A stretch of DNA of 64,000 nucleotides from Chromobacterium paludis (GTDB taxonomy: Bacteria; Pseudomonadota; Gammaproteobacteria; Burkholderiales; Chromobacteriaceae): the NCBI RefSeq assembly GCF_008275125.1, contig NZ_CP043473.1, positions 62,001 through 126,000 on the forward strand, given 5' to 3'. A program made the translations under genes and the position numbers. The notes under the pieces are model-generated. The model made no database searches. It was not told the origin of the DNA and saw only the letters and a program-made list of their open reading frames with translations. Positions 56,464-64,000 of the stretch are shown piece after piece (the stretch's first letter is position 1; each line of letters opens with the position of its first letter).

Positions 56464-57990
56464 ATGTCGATATCGCGCTCGCTGAAGATAGTTGCCACCC
56501 TCTACCGCTACGGTCTGGACGATTTCCTCGCAGGACATTCCAAGCTCGCCTTCCTGCGCACCTTGTTCCGTCTGTGTCCCATCCGCCGCGACACCGCCTC
56601 GCCGCTGCCCATGCGCATGCGGCTGGCGCTGGAGAGCCTGGGGCCTATCTTCGTCAAGTTCGGCCAAGTGCTGTCCACCCGGCGCGATCTGCTGCCGCCG
56701 GAATACGCCGACGAGCTGGCCTTGCTGCAGGACCGCGTGCCGCCTTTCGACGGCGAAATCGCGCGCCAGGTGGTGGAGCGCAGCCTGGGCCGAAAGATTG
56801 AAGAATTGTATGTCGATTTCGATCTGAAGCCGGTGGCCAGCGCCTCGGTCGCCCAGGTGCACAAGGCCTGGCTGCGCCGGCCGGACGGCGGCAAGGGCCG
56901 CGAAGTGGCGGTCAAGGTGTTGCGGCCCGGCATCCTGCCGGTGATCGAGCAAGACCTGTCCCTGATGCGGACCTTGGCCGGCTGGGTGGAAAAGCTGTTC
57001 GCCGACGGCAAACGCCTGAAGCCGCGCGAGGTGGTGGCCGAGTTCGACAAATACCTGCACGACGAACTGGATTTGATGCACGAGGCGGCCAACGCCTCGC
57101 AGCTGCGGCGCAATTTCAAGGACTCGGACCAGCTGATCGTGCCCGAGGTGTTTTACGATTACTCCAGCCGCGAAGTGCTGACCTTGGAATGGATGCACGG
57201 CATCCCGGTGGGGCAAATCGCCCGGCTGCGCGAGGCCGGCGTGGACCTGAAGAAGCTTAGCCGCTTCGGCGTGGAAATCTTCTTCACCCAGGTGTTCCGC
57301 CACGGCTTCTTTCACGCCGACATGCACCCGGGCAATATCTTCGTCGCCGCCAACGGCCGCTATATCGCGCTGGATTTCGGCATCGTCGGCAGCCTGACCG
57401 AGACCGACAAGCATTACCTGGCCGTCAACTTCCTGGCCTTCTTCAACCGCGACTACCACCGCGTGGCCACCGCCCACATCGAATCCGGCTGGGTGCCCAG
57501 AGATACCCGCGCGGAGGAGCTGGAGGCCGCGGTGCGCACCGTGTGCGAGCCCATCTTTGAGAAGCCGCTGAGCCAGATCTCCTTCGGCATGGTGCTGTTG
57601 CGCCTGTTCGAAACCAGCCGCCGCTTCAATGTGGAAATCCAGCCGCAGCTGGTGTTGCTGCAGAAGACCCTGCTCAATATCGAAGGCCTGGGCCGCCAGC
57701 TGGACCCGGACCTGGACCTGTGGGCCACGGCCAAGCCTTTCCTGACCAAGTGGATGAACGAGCAGATAGGCTGGCGCGGCCTGCTGCGCACCTTGAAGAA
57801 CGAGGCGCCGCAGTGGGCTACCACGCTGCCCACCTTGCCGCGCAAGCTGCATGACACGCTGAACTCGGCCAAGACCGATCTGCTGGTGGATGGCTATATG
57901 CACCTGATGCGCGAGCAGAAGCGCCAGAACTTCCTGCTGCTCTTGATCGCCATCCTGCTGGCCGGCCTGCTAGCCAAGAGCCTGCTGTAG
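56464..57990 (+). CDS. ubiB: Ubiquinone biosynthesis kinase-like protein UbiB
   Basis: An atypical protein-kinase-like ATPase needed for ubiquinone synthesis, probably releasing lipid intermediates from the membrane. The 508-residue protein has the family KxGQ motif ([15 protein letters not shown]), the alanine-rich nucleotide loop [11 protein letters not shown], the catalytic HADMHPGN and the metal-binding DFGIVG. Two C-terminal membrane helices are present ([18 protein letters not shown] at the end). It closes the ubiE-ubiJ-ubiB operon. Confidence 0.96.
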   Translation: MSISRSLKIVATLYRYGLDDFLAGHSKLAFLRTLFRLCPIRRDTASPLPMRMRLALESLGPIFVKFGQVLSTRRDLLPPEYADELALLQDRVPPFDGEIARQVVERSLGRKIEELYVDFDLKPVASASVAQVHKAWLRRPDGGKGREVAVKVLRPGILPVIEQDLSLMRTLAGWVEKLFADGKRLKPREVVAEFDKYLHDELDLMHEAANASQLRRNFKDSDQLIVPEVFYDYSSREVLTLEWMHGIPVGQIARLREAGVDLKKLSRFGVEIFFTQVFRHGFFHADMHPGNIFVAANGRYIALDFGIVGSLTETDKHYLAVNFLAFFNRDYHRVATAHIESGWVPRDTRAEELEAAVRTVCEPIFEKPLSQISFGMVLLRLFETSRRFNVEIQPQLVLLQKTLLNIEGLGRQLDPDLDLWATAKPFLTKWMNEQIGWRGLLRTLKNEAPQWATTLPTLPRKLHDTLNSAKTDLLVDGYMHLMREQKRQNFLLLLIAILLAGLLAKSLL

Positions 57991-58378
57991 GGGGATGCCC
58001 CGCAAGCGGGGCGATCCGCCATGCCGCAGCGCCTAGTCTGCTGGGCGGGGCAAGATAACTCTGACGCAAGAGTCAGAGTGCACAGAGAGGCGCGTGCGGG
58101 CAGGGTCTGAAGGCCTGCCCGCCCTGTCTCGCTGCTCTTGATTGCTATTCTGTCGGCCCAAAACTTGCTGTAGGGCGGATGCCCCGCAAGCGGGGCGATC
58201 CGCCTCGCTTCCGCGCGGGTCCGTCGACTCTTGCGTCAGCCGCGTAGGACGGGCAGGCCAGCTGGCCTTGCCCGCGCGATGCCTCCATGCGAACGCATTC
58301 ATTCGAAAAGTTCGGCCTTGCTTGCTGCCGGCGATGCCGCGGCATGGCGGATCTCCCCTGCGGGGCATCCGCCCTACT
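57985..58378. repeat. REP-like repeat cluster downstream of ubiB
   Basis: A palindromic unit of about 35 bases (core GATGCCCCGC-aa-GCGGGGCGATCC) occurs at 57991-58020, again at 58170-58203, and inverted and degenerate at 58346-58378. The first two copies share their flank GCTGTAGGG. Between them lie a perfect 8-bp hairpin ACTCTGAC/GTCAGAGT (58058-58079), whose 14-base part 58061-58074 recurs exactly inverted at 58226-58239, and two related GGGCAGG-type hairpins (58096-58122 and 58251-58273). The 57991-58581 gap has no gene that I can support. Confidence 0.75.
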
Positions 58379-58581
58379 AAGCTCCCTTCCCATGCCGATC
58401 CATGCTTTGTGGATAACTTTGTAAATTGGGCATGGCTGTGGATAAGCGGCCCACGTCCGCGCGAGCCTGCGCGCCATTGGCATGAAGTGCCCATGACGCC
58501 GGCTAATTTTCTCCGCACGCCGTTGATGGCGCGAAAAATGCGGTAATCTTGGCAAAAAATTCCACTCATCAGGAGCTGCTT

Positions 58582-59898
58582 ATGCTGAGCCGCAACGCCG
58601 CGCTGCCGCGCATCGTCATCGTAGGGGGAGGGGCCGGAGGGCTGGAGTTGGCCACTCGGCTGGGCCGCACGCTAGGCGCGCGCCATCGCGCCCAGATCGT
58701 GCTGGTGGACGGCTCGCCCACCCATATCTGGAAACCGCTGCTGCATGAGGTGGCCACCGGCGCGCTGAACACCGGCGAGGACGAGGTCAATTACTTCGCC
58801 CACGGCTACCGCAACGGCTATGACTTCGAGTTCGGCTATATGACCGGCCTGGATCAGACCAAGCGCGCGATCCGGTTGGCGGCCATCCAGGCGCAAGACG
58901 GCAGCGAACTGAGCCCGGAGCGCGAGGTGTCCTATGACTGGCTGGTGATCGCCGTCGGCGCGCAGGCCAATGATTTCGGCACCCCTGGCGTGGCCGAGCA
59001 CGCGATGTTCCTGAACACGCCGGCCGACGCCGAAGCGCTGCGCCACCGCGTGCTGGAGCAGGCCTTCCGCGCCAGCGGCGGCGCGGCGCCTTCGCGCGCG
59101 CTGTCCATCGCCATCGTCGGCGGCGGCGCCACCGGCGTGGAATTGGCGGCGGAGCTGAACCATACCATGTGCGAACTGCACCACTACGGCGCGCGGCTGC
59201 AGCCGGAACGAGTGAGGATCAGCGTGATAGAGGGCGCGGAGCGCATCCTGGCCGCCGCGCCCCCGTCCTTGTCGGCCTATGCCGAGGAGCAATTGTCCGG
59301 CAGGCGCATCCAGGTGCTGACTAAGAGCGTGGTGGCCGAAGTGAGGGCGGATGGCGTGCTGTTGAAGGACGGCCGGAAGGTGGAGGCCGACATCACGGTA
59401 TGGGCGGCCGGCGTCAAGGCGCCGGCCTGGCTGGCCACGCTGGATGGCTTGGAGGTCAACCGCGTCAACCAGTTGGTGGTGGATACCCGCTTGCATTGCG
59501 CCGGCGGCGATTGCGTCTACGCGATGGGCGATTGCGCGGCCGCTCCGGACGGCGACAGCGGCCGCATGCTGGCCGCCACCGCCCAAGTGGCGCACCAGCA
59601 GGCGCGTTATCTGGCCGACGAGCTGGCGCGCCGGCTGGACGACAAGCCGGCGCGGCCGTTCGTGTTCAAGCCGCAGGGCATGATGGTGTCGCTGGGCAAG
59701 CACACCGCGGTGGGTAGCTTGGCGGCGGTGGTGGGGCCCAAGCGCGACTATCACGTGGAAGGCCGCGGCGCGAAGCTGATCTACGCCTCGCTGTACCGCA
59801 TGCACCAGGCCGCCGTGCACGGCTGGGCGCTGGCGATTTTGCTGTTCATCGGCGACAAGCTGCGCCGCGCGGCGCGGCCGGCCTTGAAGCTGCATTGA
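58582..59898 (+). CDS. ndh: Type II NADH dehydrogenase (NDH-2)
   Basis: A single-subunit, non-pumping NADH:quinone oxidoreductase on the inner membrane. The 438-residue flavoprotein has the FAD-binding IVIVGGGAGGLELA near the N terminus, the NADH-binding IAIVGGGATGVELAAEL near residues 178-194, and the AMGDCAA motif that contacts the flavin. The C-terminal amphipathic membrane-binding region is present. I chose ATG 58582 (MLSRNAALPR), preceded by AGGAG. With nuoA-N in the same window, the cell can oxidise NADH with or without proton pumping. Confidence 0.93.
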   Translation: MLSRNAALPRIVIVGGGAGGLELATRLGRTLGARHRAQIVLVDGSPTHIWKPLLHEVATGALNTGEDEVNYFAHGYRNGYDFEFGYMTGLDQTKRAIRLAAIQAQDGSELSPEREVSYDWLVIAVGAQANDFGTPGVAEHAMFLNTPADAEALRHRVLEQAFRASGGAAPSRALSIAIVGGGATGVELAAELNHTMCELHHYGARLQPERVRISVIEGAERILAAAPPSLSAYAEEQLSGRRIQVLTKSVVAEVRADGVLLKDGRKVEADITVWAAGVKAPAWLATLDGLEVNRVNQLVVDTRLHCAGGDCVYAMGDCAAAPDGDSGRMLAATAQVAHQQARYLADELARRLDDKPARPFVFKPQGMMVSLGKHTAVGSLAAVVGPKRDYHVEGRGAKLIYASLYRMHQAAVHGWALAILLFIGDKLRRAARPALKLH

Positions 59899-60045
59899 TG
59901 GTTGGACGGGCCGTTCCGGCCCGGTCTCGCATGCCTTGGAAGATGCCGTTCACCTGATTGGGGTGAGTGGCATTTTGCGATGTCGAGGAAAGGAAGTCCG
60001 CTGCGCGGACGATGATTTTCATGGCGGTTCCGCCCGCCGGGCGGG

Positions 60046-60073
60046 CTGGGGGGCTGCGCGGCCAGCCCCCCAG
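60046..60073. other. Perfect GC-rich hairpin in the ndh-MFS gap
   Basis: CTGGGGGGCTG (60046-60056), loop CGCGGC, CAGCCCCCCAG (60063-60073): an 11-bp perfect stem with no T tract. It lies in the 59899-60329 gap, which contains no gene that I can support. Confidence 0.6.
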
Positions 60074-60111
60074 CGCCCCCAGGCCGCCCCTGCGACCCGA
60101 GAAACCCCGAC

Positions 60112-60183
60112 AAAACAGCCTGGGTCCAGGCGCCGCCGATCGAAAAAACGGCGGCTTAAAGGCCCCTGGTCCCAAGCTGTTTT
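60112..60183. repeat. Long imperfect hairpin element
   Basis: The left arm AAAACAGCCTGGGTCCAGG... (60112-60138) pairs with the right arm ...CCTGGTCCCAAGCTGTTTT (60149-60183). The inner CGCCG/CGGCG stem closes a small A-rich loop, and a 7-base stretch is unpaired on the right arm. The whole spans 72 bases. It could be a dispersed palindromic repeat or a structured RNA. Confidence 0.55.
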
Positions 60184-60329
60184 GCCGGCACGGGTCGAAA
60201 GGGGGTGGAGGCTGCCGATTAGCCATCGATTCATTGATCTCCGCTCTTTGATCTGTGCTGCGCCGCAGCTTGACCCATCCCCGACATTCCTCGATGCTGT
60301 TTTGACATTTGCATATCAGAGGGGCGGGC

Positions 60330-61643
60330 ATGGAGTTGGGAAAATGGCTGGACGAGCGGCCGCTGGGCGGGTTTCAGTACCGGCTGCTGATCTTATGCGG
60401 GCTGTGCATGATATTGGACGGCTTCGACGTGCAGGCCATGGGCTATGTCGCGCCGGCCTTGCTGGAGGACTGGGGCATCGCCAAGTCCGCCCTGGGGCCG
60501 GTATTCGGCGCCGGCTTGCTGGGCTTGATGCTGGGCGCGCTGCTGTTCGGCGCGCTGGCGGACCGCATAGGCCGCCGTCCGATCTTGCTGGCCTGCACGC
60601 TGCTGTTTTCCGCCGGCATGCTGGCGACGGCGGGCGCGGCCACGCTGCCGCAGTTGATCGCGCTGCGCTTCTTCACTGGGGTGGGGCTGGGCGGCATCAT
60701 GCCCAACGCGATGGCGCTGGCCGGCGAGTACAGCCCGGCGCGGCGGCGCGCCAGCCTGATGATGCTCATCTCCTGCGGCTTCACCGCCGGCGCCTTGCTG
60801 GGCGGCCTGTTGGCCGCCTGGCTGATTCCGGTCCATGGCTGGCGCGCGGTGTTCCTGGTGGGCGGCGTCGCGCCCTTGCTGCTGTGGCTGCCCATGCTGC
60901 GAGGTTTGCCCGAGTCGGCCAAGTTCCTGCTGCTGCGCGGCAAATCGGAGCAGGCGGCGTTCTGGCTGCGCCGCATGGAGCCGTCTTTGTCGGCCGGCGC
61001 GGCATTCTTTCTGGCTGAGCGGCCGTCTCTCAGCAATCCGGTGGCCGAGCTGTTCCGCAACGGCCTGGCCCGGCGCACGCTGCTGTTGTGGTTGCTGAGC
61101 TTTCTGAACCTGATCGTGCTGTATTTCCTGTCCAACTGGATGCCCTCGCTGTTGCGCGCGCAGGGGCTAGACATGCGCCACGCCTTGCTGGCCGGCAGCA
61201 TGCTGCAGCTGGGCGGCGTGGTCGGCACCTTGTCCTTCGGCCATTGGATAGACCGCGTCGGTTACCGCAAGGTGCTGCTGAGTTGTTTCCTGCTGGCGGC
61301 CTTGGGACTGTGGGCCTTGGGCGGCGTGCGGGGCGAGGCGCTGTGGCTATATGCGCTGCTGTTCTGCGCCGGCTTCTGCATCATCGGCGTTCAGCCGGCG
61401 GTCAATGCGCTGGCGGCCAGCGCCTATCCCACCGGCTTGCGCGCCACCGGCGTGGGCTGGAGCCTGGGCGTGGGGCGGGTCGGCTCCGTGCTGGGACCGT
61501 GGCTGGGCGGGGTGTTGATCGGCCTGGCCTGGAGCCAGGCGGCCTTGTTCGCCTTGCTGGCGCTGGTGACTTTGGGCTCCGCAGCCGTGGTGTGGGCCTA
61601 TCACCGCGAGCCGGCGCGGCGGCCGGCTGGCGAGGCGGCTTAG
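60330..61643 (+). CDS. MFS transporter, aromatic acid:H+ symporter (AAHS)-like
   Basis: A 437-residue protein with 12 predicted helices. It shows the AAHS-family helix 1 motif CMILDGFDVQAMGYVAPAL, the MFS loop motif ADRIGRRP, and the helix 4-5 region GVGLGGIMPNAMALAGEYSP. AAHS members import benzoate-type or hydroxyphenyl acids with protons; the substrate here is not known. I chose ATG 60330, behind GGGGCGGG. Its stop codon overlaps the stop of the convergent Mth938-like gene. Confidence 0.85.
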   Translation: MELGKWLDERPLGGFQYRLLILCGLCMILDGFDVQAMGYVAPALLEDWGIAKSALGPVFGAGLLGLMLGALLFGALADRIGRRPILLACTLLFSAGMLATAGAATLPQLIALRFFTGVGLGGIMPNAMALAGEYSPARRRASLMMLISCGFTAGALLGGLLAAWLIPVHGWRAVFLVGGVAPLLLWLPMLRGLPESAKFLLLRGKSEQAAFWLRRMEPSLSAGAAFFLAERPSLSNPVAELFRNGLARRTLLLWLLSFLNLIVLYFLSNWMPSLLRAQGLDMRHALLAGSMLQLGGVVGTLSFGHWIDRVGYRKVLLSCFLLAALGLWALGGVRGEALWLYALLFCAGFCIIGVQPAVNALAASAYPTGLRATGVGWSLGVGRVGSVLGPWLGGVLIGLAWSQAALFALLALVTLGSAAVVWAYHREPARRPAGEAA

Positions 61644-62008
61644 ATCGCCAGCAGGGCGGCGACGACGCGGCGGTCTTCCGCCAGCAGGATGTTGAAGGTG
61701 CGGCAGGCGGCCTGGGTGTCCATGCATTCCATGCCGATGCCGGCCTGGGTCAGCGCCGCGTACAAGCGCGGGTGGACGAAGCGCTGGCTCTTGCCGGAGC
61801 CGAACAGCACCACCTCCGGCTGATAGGCCAACAGCGCGTCGAAGTGCTCGACGGCCAGGCTGGAGAAGTCGGCCGCGGCCCAAGGCGCGATCTTGTCGGC
61901 GCTGACGATCAGATTGCCGTCGTGGCGCTGGGCGTTGATCAGCACATGGCCTTCGCCATAGCCGGTGAACAGGTTTTTGCCTTGGCCGGAGGCCTGATGC
62001 ATTTTCAT
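61640..62008 (-). CDS. Mth938-like domain protein (DUF498 family)
   Basis: A 122-residue protein of the Mth938/NDUFAF3 fold. It shows a family-typical GYGEGHVLIN near residues 17-26, then LLAYQPEVVLFGSGKSQRF near 60-78, and CRTFNILLAEDRRVVAALL at the end. The eukaryotic relative NDUFAF3 helps assemble mitochondrial complex I; bacterial relatives are uncharacterised. I chose ATG 62008 (MKMHQASGQG). It overlaps the convergent MFS gene by 4 bases at their stop codons. Confidence 0.85.
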   Translation of the reverse strand: MKMHQASGQGKNLFTGYGEGHVLINAQRHDGNLIVSADKIAPWAAADFSSLAVEHFDALLAYQPEVVLFGSGKSQRFVHPRLYAALTQAGIGMECMDTQAACRTFNILLAEDRRVVAALLAI

Positions 62009-62121
62009 CGGAATCCCTTCAAGAAGCGGCGATTGGACGGCGCGGCGCGGACGTGTGGCGGGCCTCGTGCAGTGCACCAAATATTGGGATAGGATTATAC
62101 CCAGACCCGGAGCCGGCGCGA

Positions 62122-62142
62122 CCCCGCGAAGCGCGGGGTTTT
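62122..62142 (+). terminator. Terminator-like hairpin in the alaA leader
   Basis: CCCCGCG-aag-CGCGGGG followed by TTTT, on the alaA strand, about 20 bases after a TATACC -10-like sequence (62096-62101). No gene upstream on this strand needs terminating nearby, so attenuation of alaA is possible. Confidence 0.45.
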
Positions 62143-62245
62143 CGCCCAGCCGGCCGATATAAAATCAAGAGATCCCATGAAACCACACCGCCAGCGCAAG
62201 ACCGTTCCGTCCGGCGGGCGGACAGACACGGAAACCGTCGCCGCC

Positions 62246-63478
62246 ATGCAGCCAGTCCATAAATCGCAAAAACTCGCCAACGTCTGTTACGACATCCGCG
62301 GCCCGGTGCTCGAGCACGCCAAGAAGATGGAAGACGAGGGCCACCGCATCATCAAGCTGAACATCGGCAACCCGGCGCCCTTCGGCTTCTTCGCCCCGGA
62401 CGAAATCATCGAGGACGTGATCGTCAATCTGCCGGCGGCGTCCGGTTATTCCGATTCCAAGGGTCTGTTCGCCGCGCGCAAGGCCATTATGCATTACGCG
62501 CAGCAGAAGCATCTGCCCAATGTGTCCATGGACGACATCATCATCGGCAATGGCGTGTCCGAGCTGATCGTGATGGCGATGCAGGCGCTGCTCGACAATG
62601 GCGACGAAGTGCTGGTGCCGGCGCCGGACTATCCGCTGTGGACGGCGGCGGTGAGCCTGGCCGGCGGCAAGGCCGTGCATTATGTGTGCGACGAGGAGCA
62701 GGGCTGGTTCCCCAGCATCGACGACATCCGCGCCAAGATCACGCCGTCCACCCGCGCCATCGTCGTCATCAATCCCAACAACCCTACCGGCGCGGTCTAT
62801 CCGCCCGAGCTGCTGAAGCAAATCGTCGAAGTGGCGCGCCAGCATCAGCTGATCATCTACGCCGACGAAATCTACGACAAAGTGTTGTACGACGAGGTCA
62901 AGCACACCTCCATCGCCTCGCTGGCGCCGGACCTGTTCGTGGTGACGCTGAACGGCTTGTCCAAGAACTACCGCGCCTGCGGCTACCGCGCCGGCTGGAT
63001 GGTGCTGTCGGGCGAAAAGACGCATGCCAAGGACTATATCGAAGGCCTGAATATGCTGGCCTCGATGCGGCTGTGCGCCAACGTGCCCTCGCAATACGCC
63101 ATCCAGACCGCCTTGGGCGGCTATCAGAGCATCGAGGACCTGGTGGCGCCCAGCGGCCGCCTGGCGCGCCAGCGCGACTTGGCGCATAAGCTGCTGACCG
63201 AGATTCCGGGCGTCAGCTGCGTCAAGCCGCAGGGCGCGCTGTATCTGTTCCCCAAGCTGGACCCCAAGGTTTATCCGATCGCCGACGACCAGCAATTCAT
63301 TCTGGAACTGCTGCAGCAGGAGAAGGTGCTGCTGGTGCAGGGCAGCGGCTTCAACTGGATTGCGCCCGATCACTTCCGCGTGGTATTCCTTCCCAACTCG
63401 GACGATCTGATCGAGGCCATCGGCCGCATCGCCAGCTTCCTGGAGCGCTATCGCAAGCGCCACGGCAGCGAGGCCTGA
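62246..63478 (+). CDS. alaA: Alanine-synthesising transaminase AlaA
   Basis: A PLP-dependent class I/II aminotransferase (glutamate-pyruvate type). The protein closely follows E. coli AlaA: LANVCYDIRGPVLEHAKK at the start, LNIGNPAPFGF, APDYPLWTAAVSL, INPNNPTGAVY, and the PLP lysine in LNGLSKNYRACG. ATG 62246 (MQPVHKSQKLANV) gives 410 residues and aligns with E. coli AlaA; an in-frame ATG 23 codons upstream at 62177 has a slightly better ribosome site and is possible. It precedes hom, an order common in betaproteobacteria. Confidence 0.92.
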   Translation: MQPVHKSQKLANVCYDIRGPVLEHAKKMEDEGHRIIKLNIGNPAPFGFFAPDEIIEDVIVNLPAASGYSDSKGLFAARKAIMHYAQQKHLPNVSMDDIIIGNGVSELIVMAMQALLDNGDEVLVPAPDYPLWTAAVSLAGGKAVHYVCDEEQGWFPSIDDIRAKITPSTRAIVVINPNNPTGAVYPPELLKQIVEVARQHQLIIYADEIYDKVLYDEVKHTSIASLAPDLFVVTLNGLSKNYRACGYRAGWMVLSGEKTHAKDYIEGLNMLASMRLCANVPSQYAIQTALGGYQSIEDLVAPSGRLARQRDLAHKLLTEIPGVSCVKPQGALYLFPKLDPKVYPIADDQQFILELLQQEKVLLVQGSGFNWIAPDHFRVVFLPNSDDLIEAIGRIASFLERYRKRHGSEA

Positions 63479-63493
63479 TCGTTTAAGGCATGA

Positions 63494-63518
63494 GGCGGCG
63501 GGTTGGCTTCCCGCCGCC
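63494..63518. other. Hairpin between alaA and hom
   Basis: A 9-bp perfect stem GGCGGCGGG (63494-63502) / CCCGCCGCC (63510-63518) with a 7-base loop and no T tract. It may lower read-through or stabilise the alaA mRNA. Confidence 0.5.
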
Positions 63519-63596
63519 GGCAGGACCGTGCGGATAGCCCAGGCTATCCAGACGGCCTTGAGCCGAAATAAAACCAGGGACTGAATGGAGATGGAT

Positions 63597-64000
63597 ATGA
63601 AACCGATCAATATCGGCCTGATGGGCGTGGGCACCGTGGGCGGCGGCACCGCCACCGTGCTGAAACGGAACGCCGGCGAGATCACCCGCCGCGCCGGCCG
63701 CGAAATCCGCCTGATCCAGGCCGCCAATCGCGATGTGGCCAAGGCCCGCGCCGCCTTGGGGCCGGACGTGCTGGTGGTGGACGACGCGCTGCAGATCGTC
63801 AACAACCCGGACGTGGACATCGTGGTCGAGCTGATCGGCGGCGACACCATCGCCAAGGAGCTGGTGCTCAAGGCGATTGAAAACGGCAAGCATGTGGTGA
63901 CCGCCAACAAAAAGCTGCTGGCGCTGCACGGCACGGAAATTTTCGCCCGCGCTCAGGAAAAGGGAGTGATGGTGGCGTTCGAGGCCGCGGTGGCCGGCGG
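63597..64000 (+). CDS. hom: Homoserine dehydrogenase, 3' end cut by window edge
   Basis: Reduces aspartate semialdehyde to homoserine, the branch point to threonine and methionine. The visible 134 residues hold the N-terminal NAD(P)-binding domain: INIGLMGVGTVGGGTATVL, then VVELIGGDTIAKELVLKAI and GKHVVTANKKLLA, all diagnostic. I chose ATG 63597, which has GGAG six bases upstream; in-frame ATGs at 63585 and 63591 are too close to that site. The gene runs past the window end. The domain is not fused to an aspartokinase at its N terminus. Confidence 0.94.
   Translation, partial: MKPINIGLMGVGTVGGGTATVLKRNAGEITRRAGREIRLIQAANRDVAKARAALGPDVLVVDDALQIVNNPDVDIVVELIGGDTIAKELVLKAIENGKHVVTANKKLLALHGTEIFARAQEKGVMVAFEAAVAG

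Noticed and set aside
58142..58546. Open frames of about 135 codons on both strands behind ubiB
   Set aside because: They run through the REP-like palindromes and have no protein-like composition or ribosome site.
59936..61018. A 360-codon plus-strand frame overlapping the AAHS-type MFS gene
   Set aside because: It crosses the hairpin region and then runs in the wrong frame of the MFS gene; the translation is Arg/Gly/Ala-rich with no membrane pattern.

Overview
This 64 kb window is GC-rich chromosomal DNA from a betaproteobacterium. It most resembles the Chromobacterium group of the Neisseriales: the gene order tpiA-secG-tRNA-Leu-nuoA..N-DUF2818, a PtsG closely similar to enterobacterial PtsG beside an EIIA-HPr-EI fusion, and an accB-accC-prmA chain all point there. 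The assignment is inference from gene content and order; there is no rRNA in the window. I see no prophage, insertion sequence, CRISPR array or integrase. This is core chromosome with a few structured intergenic regions.

Layout. 1-5.1 kb: a PhzF-family enzyme cut by the left edge, a secreted DUF2147 protein, recG, and a leftward PiT phosphate permease. 5.3-9.2 kb: leftward pstSCAB with a candidate Pho box. 9.3-25.4 kb: tpiA, secG, tRNA-Leu(GAG), then the complete 14-subunit complex I operon nuoA-N with a DUF2818 gene at its end. 25.5-29.9 kb: an RNase T2, a three-lipoprotein operon (CsgG-like, DUF4810, DUF799) and two tandem lipid A acyltransferases. 29.9-33.8 kb: the activated-methyl cycle genes metK, ahcY (behind an SAH riboswitch) and metF. 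33.8-39.6 kb: a UPF0114 membrane protein, an Lrp-type regulator and the tyrosine catabolic genes hpd, hmgA, fahA, maiA. 39.7-42.1 kb: two identical tRNA-Phe genes, an MFS permease and a HAD phosphatase. 42.2-46.6 kb: ptsG and the EIIA-HPr-EI fusion, with a HexR-like palindrome upstream. 47-48.8 kb: divergent DoxX and LysR genes and a small secreted TonB-C-like protein. 48.8-53.3 kb: the leftward aroQ, accB, accC, prmA and DUF3426 chain. 53.5-60 kb: queA, DUF971, ubiE, ubiJ, ubiB, a REP-like repeat cluster and ndh. 60.3-64 kb: an AAHS-type MFS permease, a Mth938-like protein, alaA and the start of hom.

Together the genes cover respiration (complex I, NDH-2 and ubiquinone synthesis), phosphate uptake by two systems, S-adenosylmethionine recycling, tyrosine breakdown to fumarate and acetoacetate, PTS sugar uptake, the first step of fatty-acid synthesis, and amino-acid metabolism. 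No clearly new multi-gene system stands out. The best leads are non-coding: a candidate three-way-junction RNA ahead of hpd, a long imperfect hairpin at 60.1 kb, two related inverted-repeat elements at 36.5 and 54.6 kb, and a compound repeat cluster at 58 kb. Among proteins, the leads are a PtsG with a second EIIB-like domain lacking its cysteine, the lipoprotein trio, and a lone TonB-C-like periplasmic protein.
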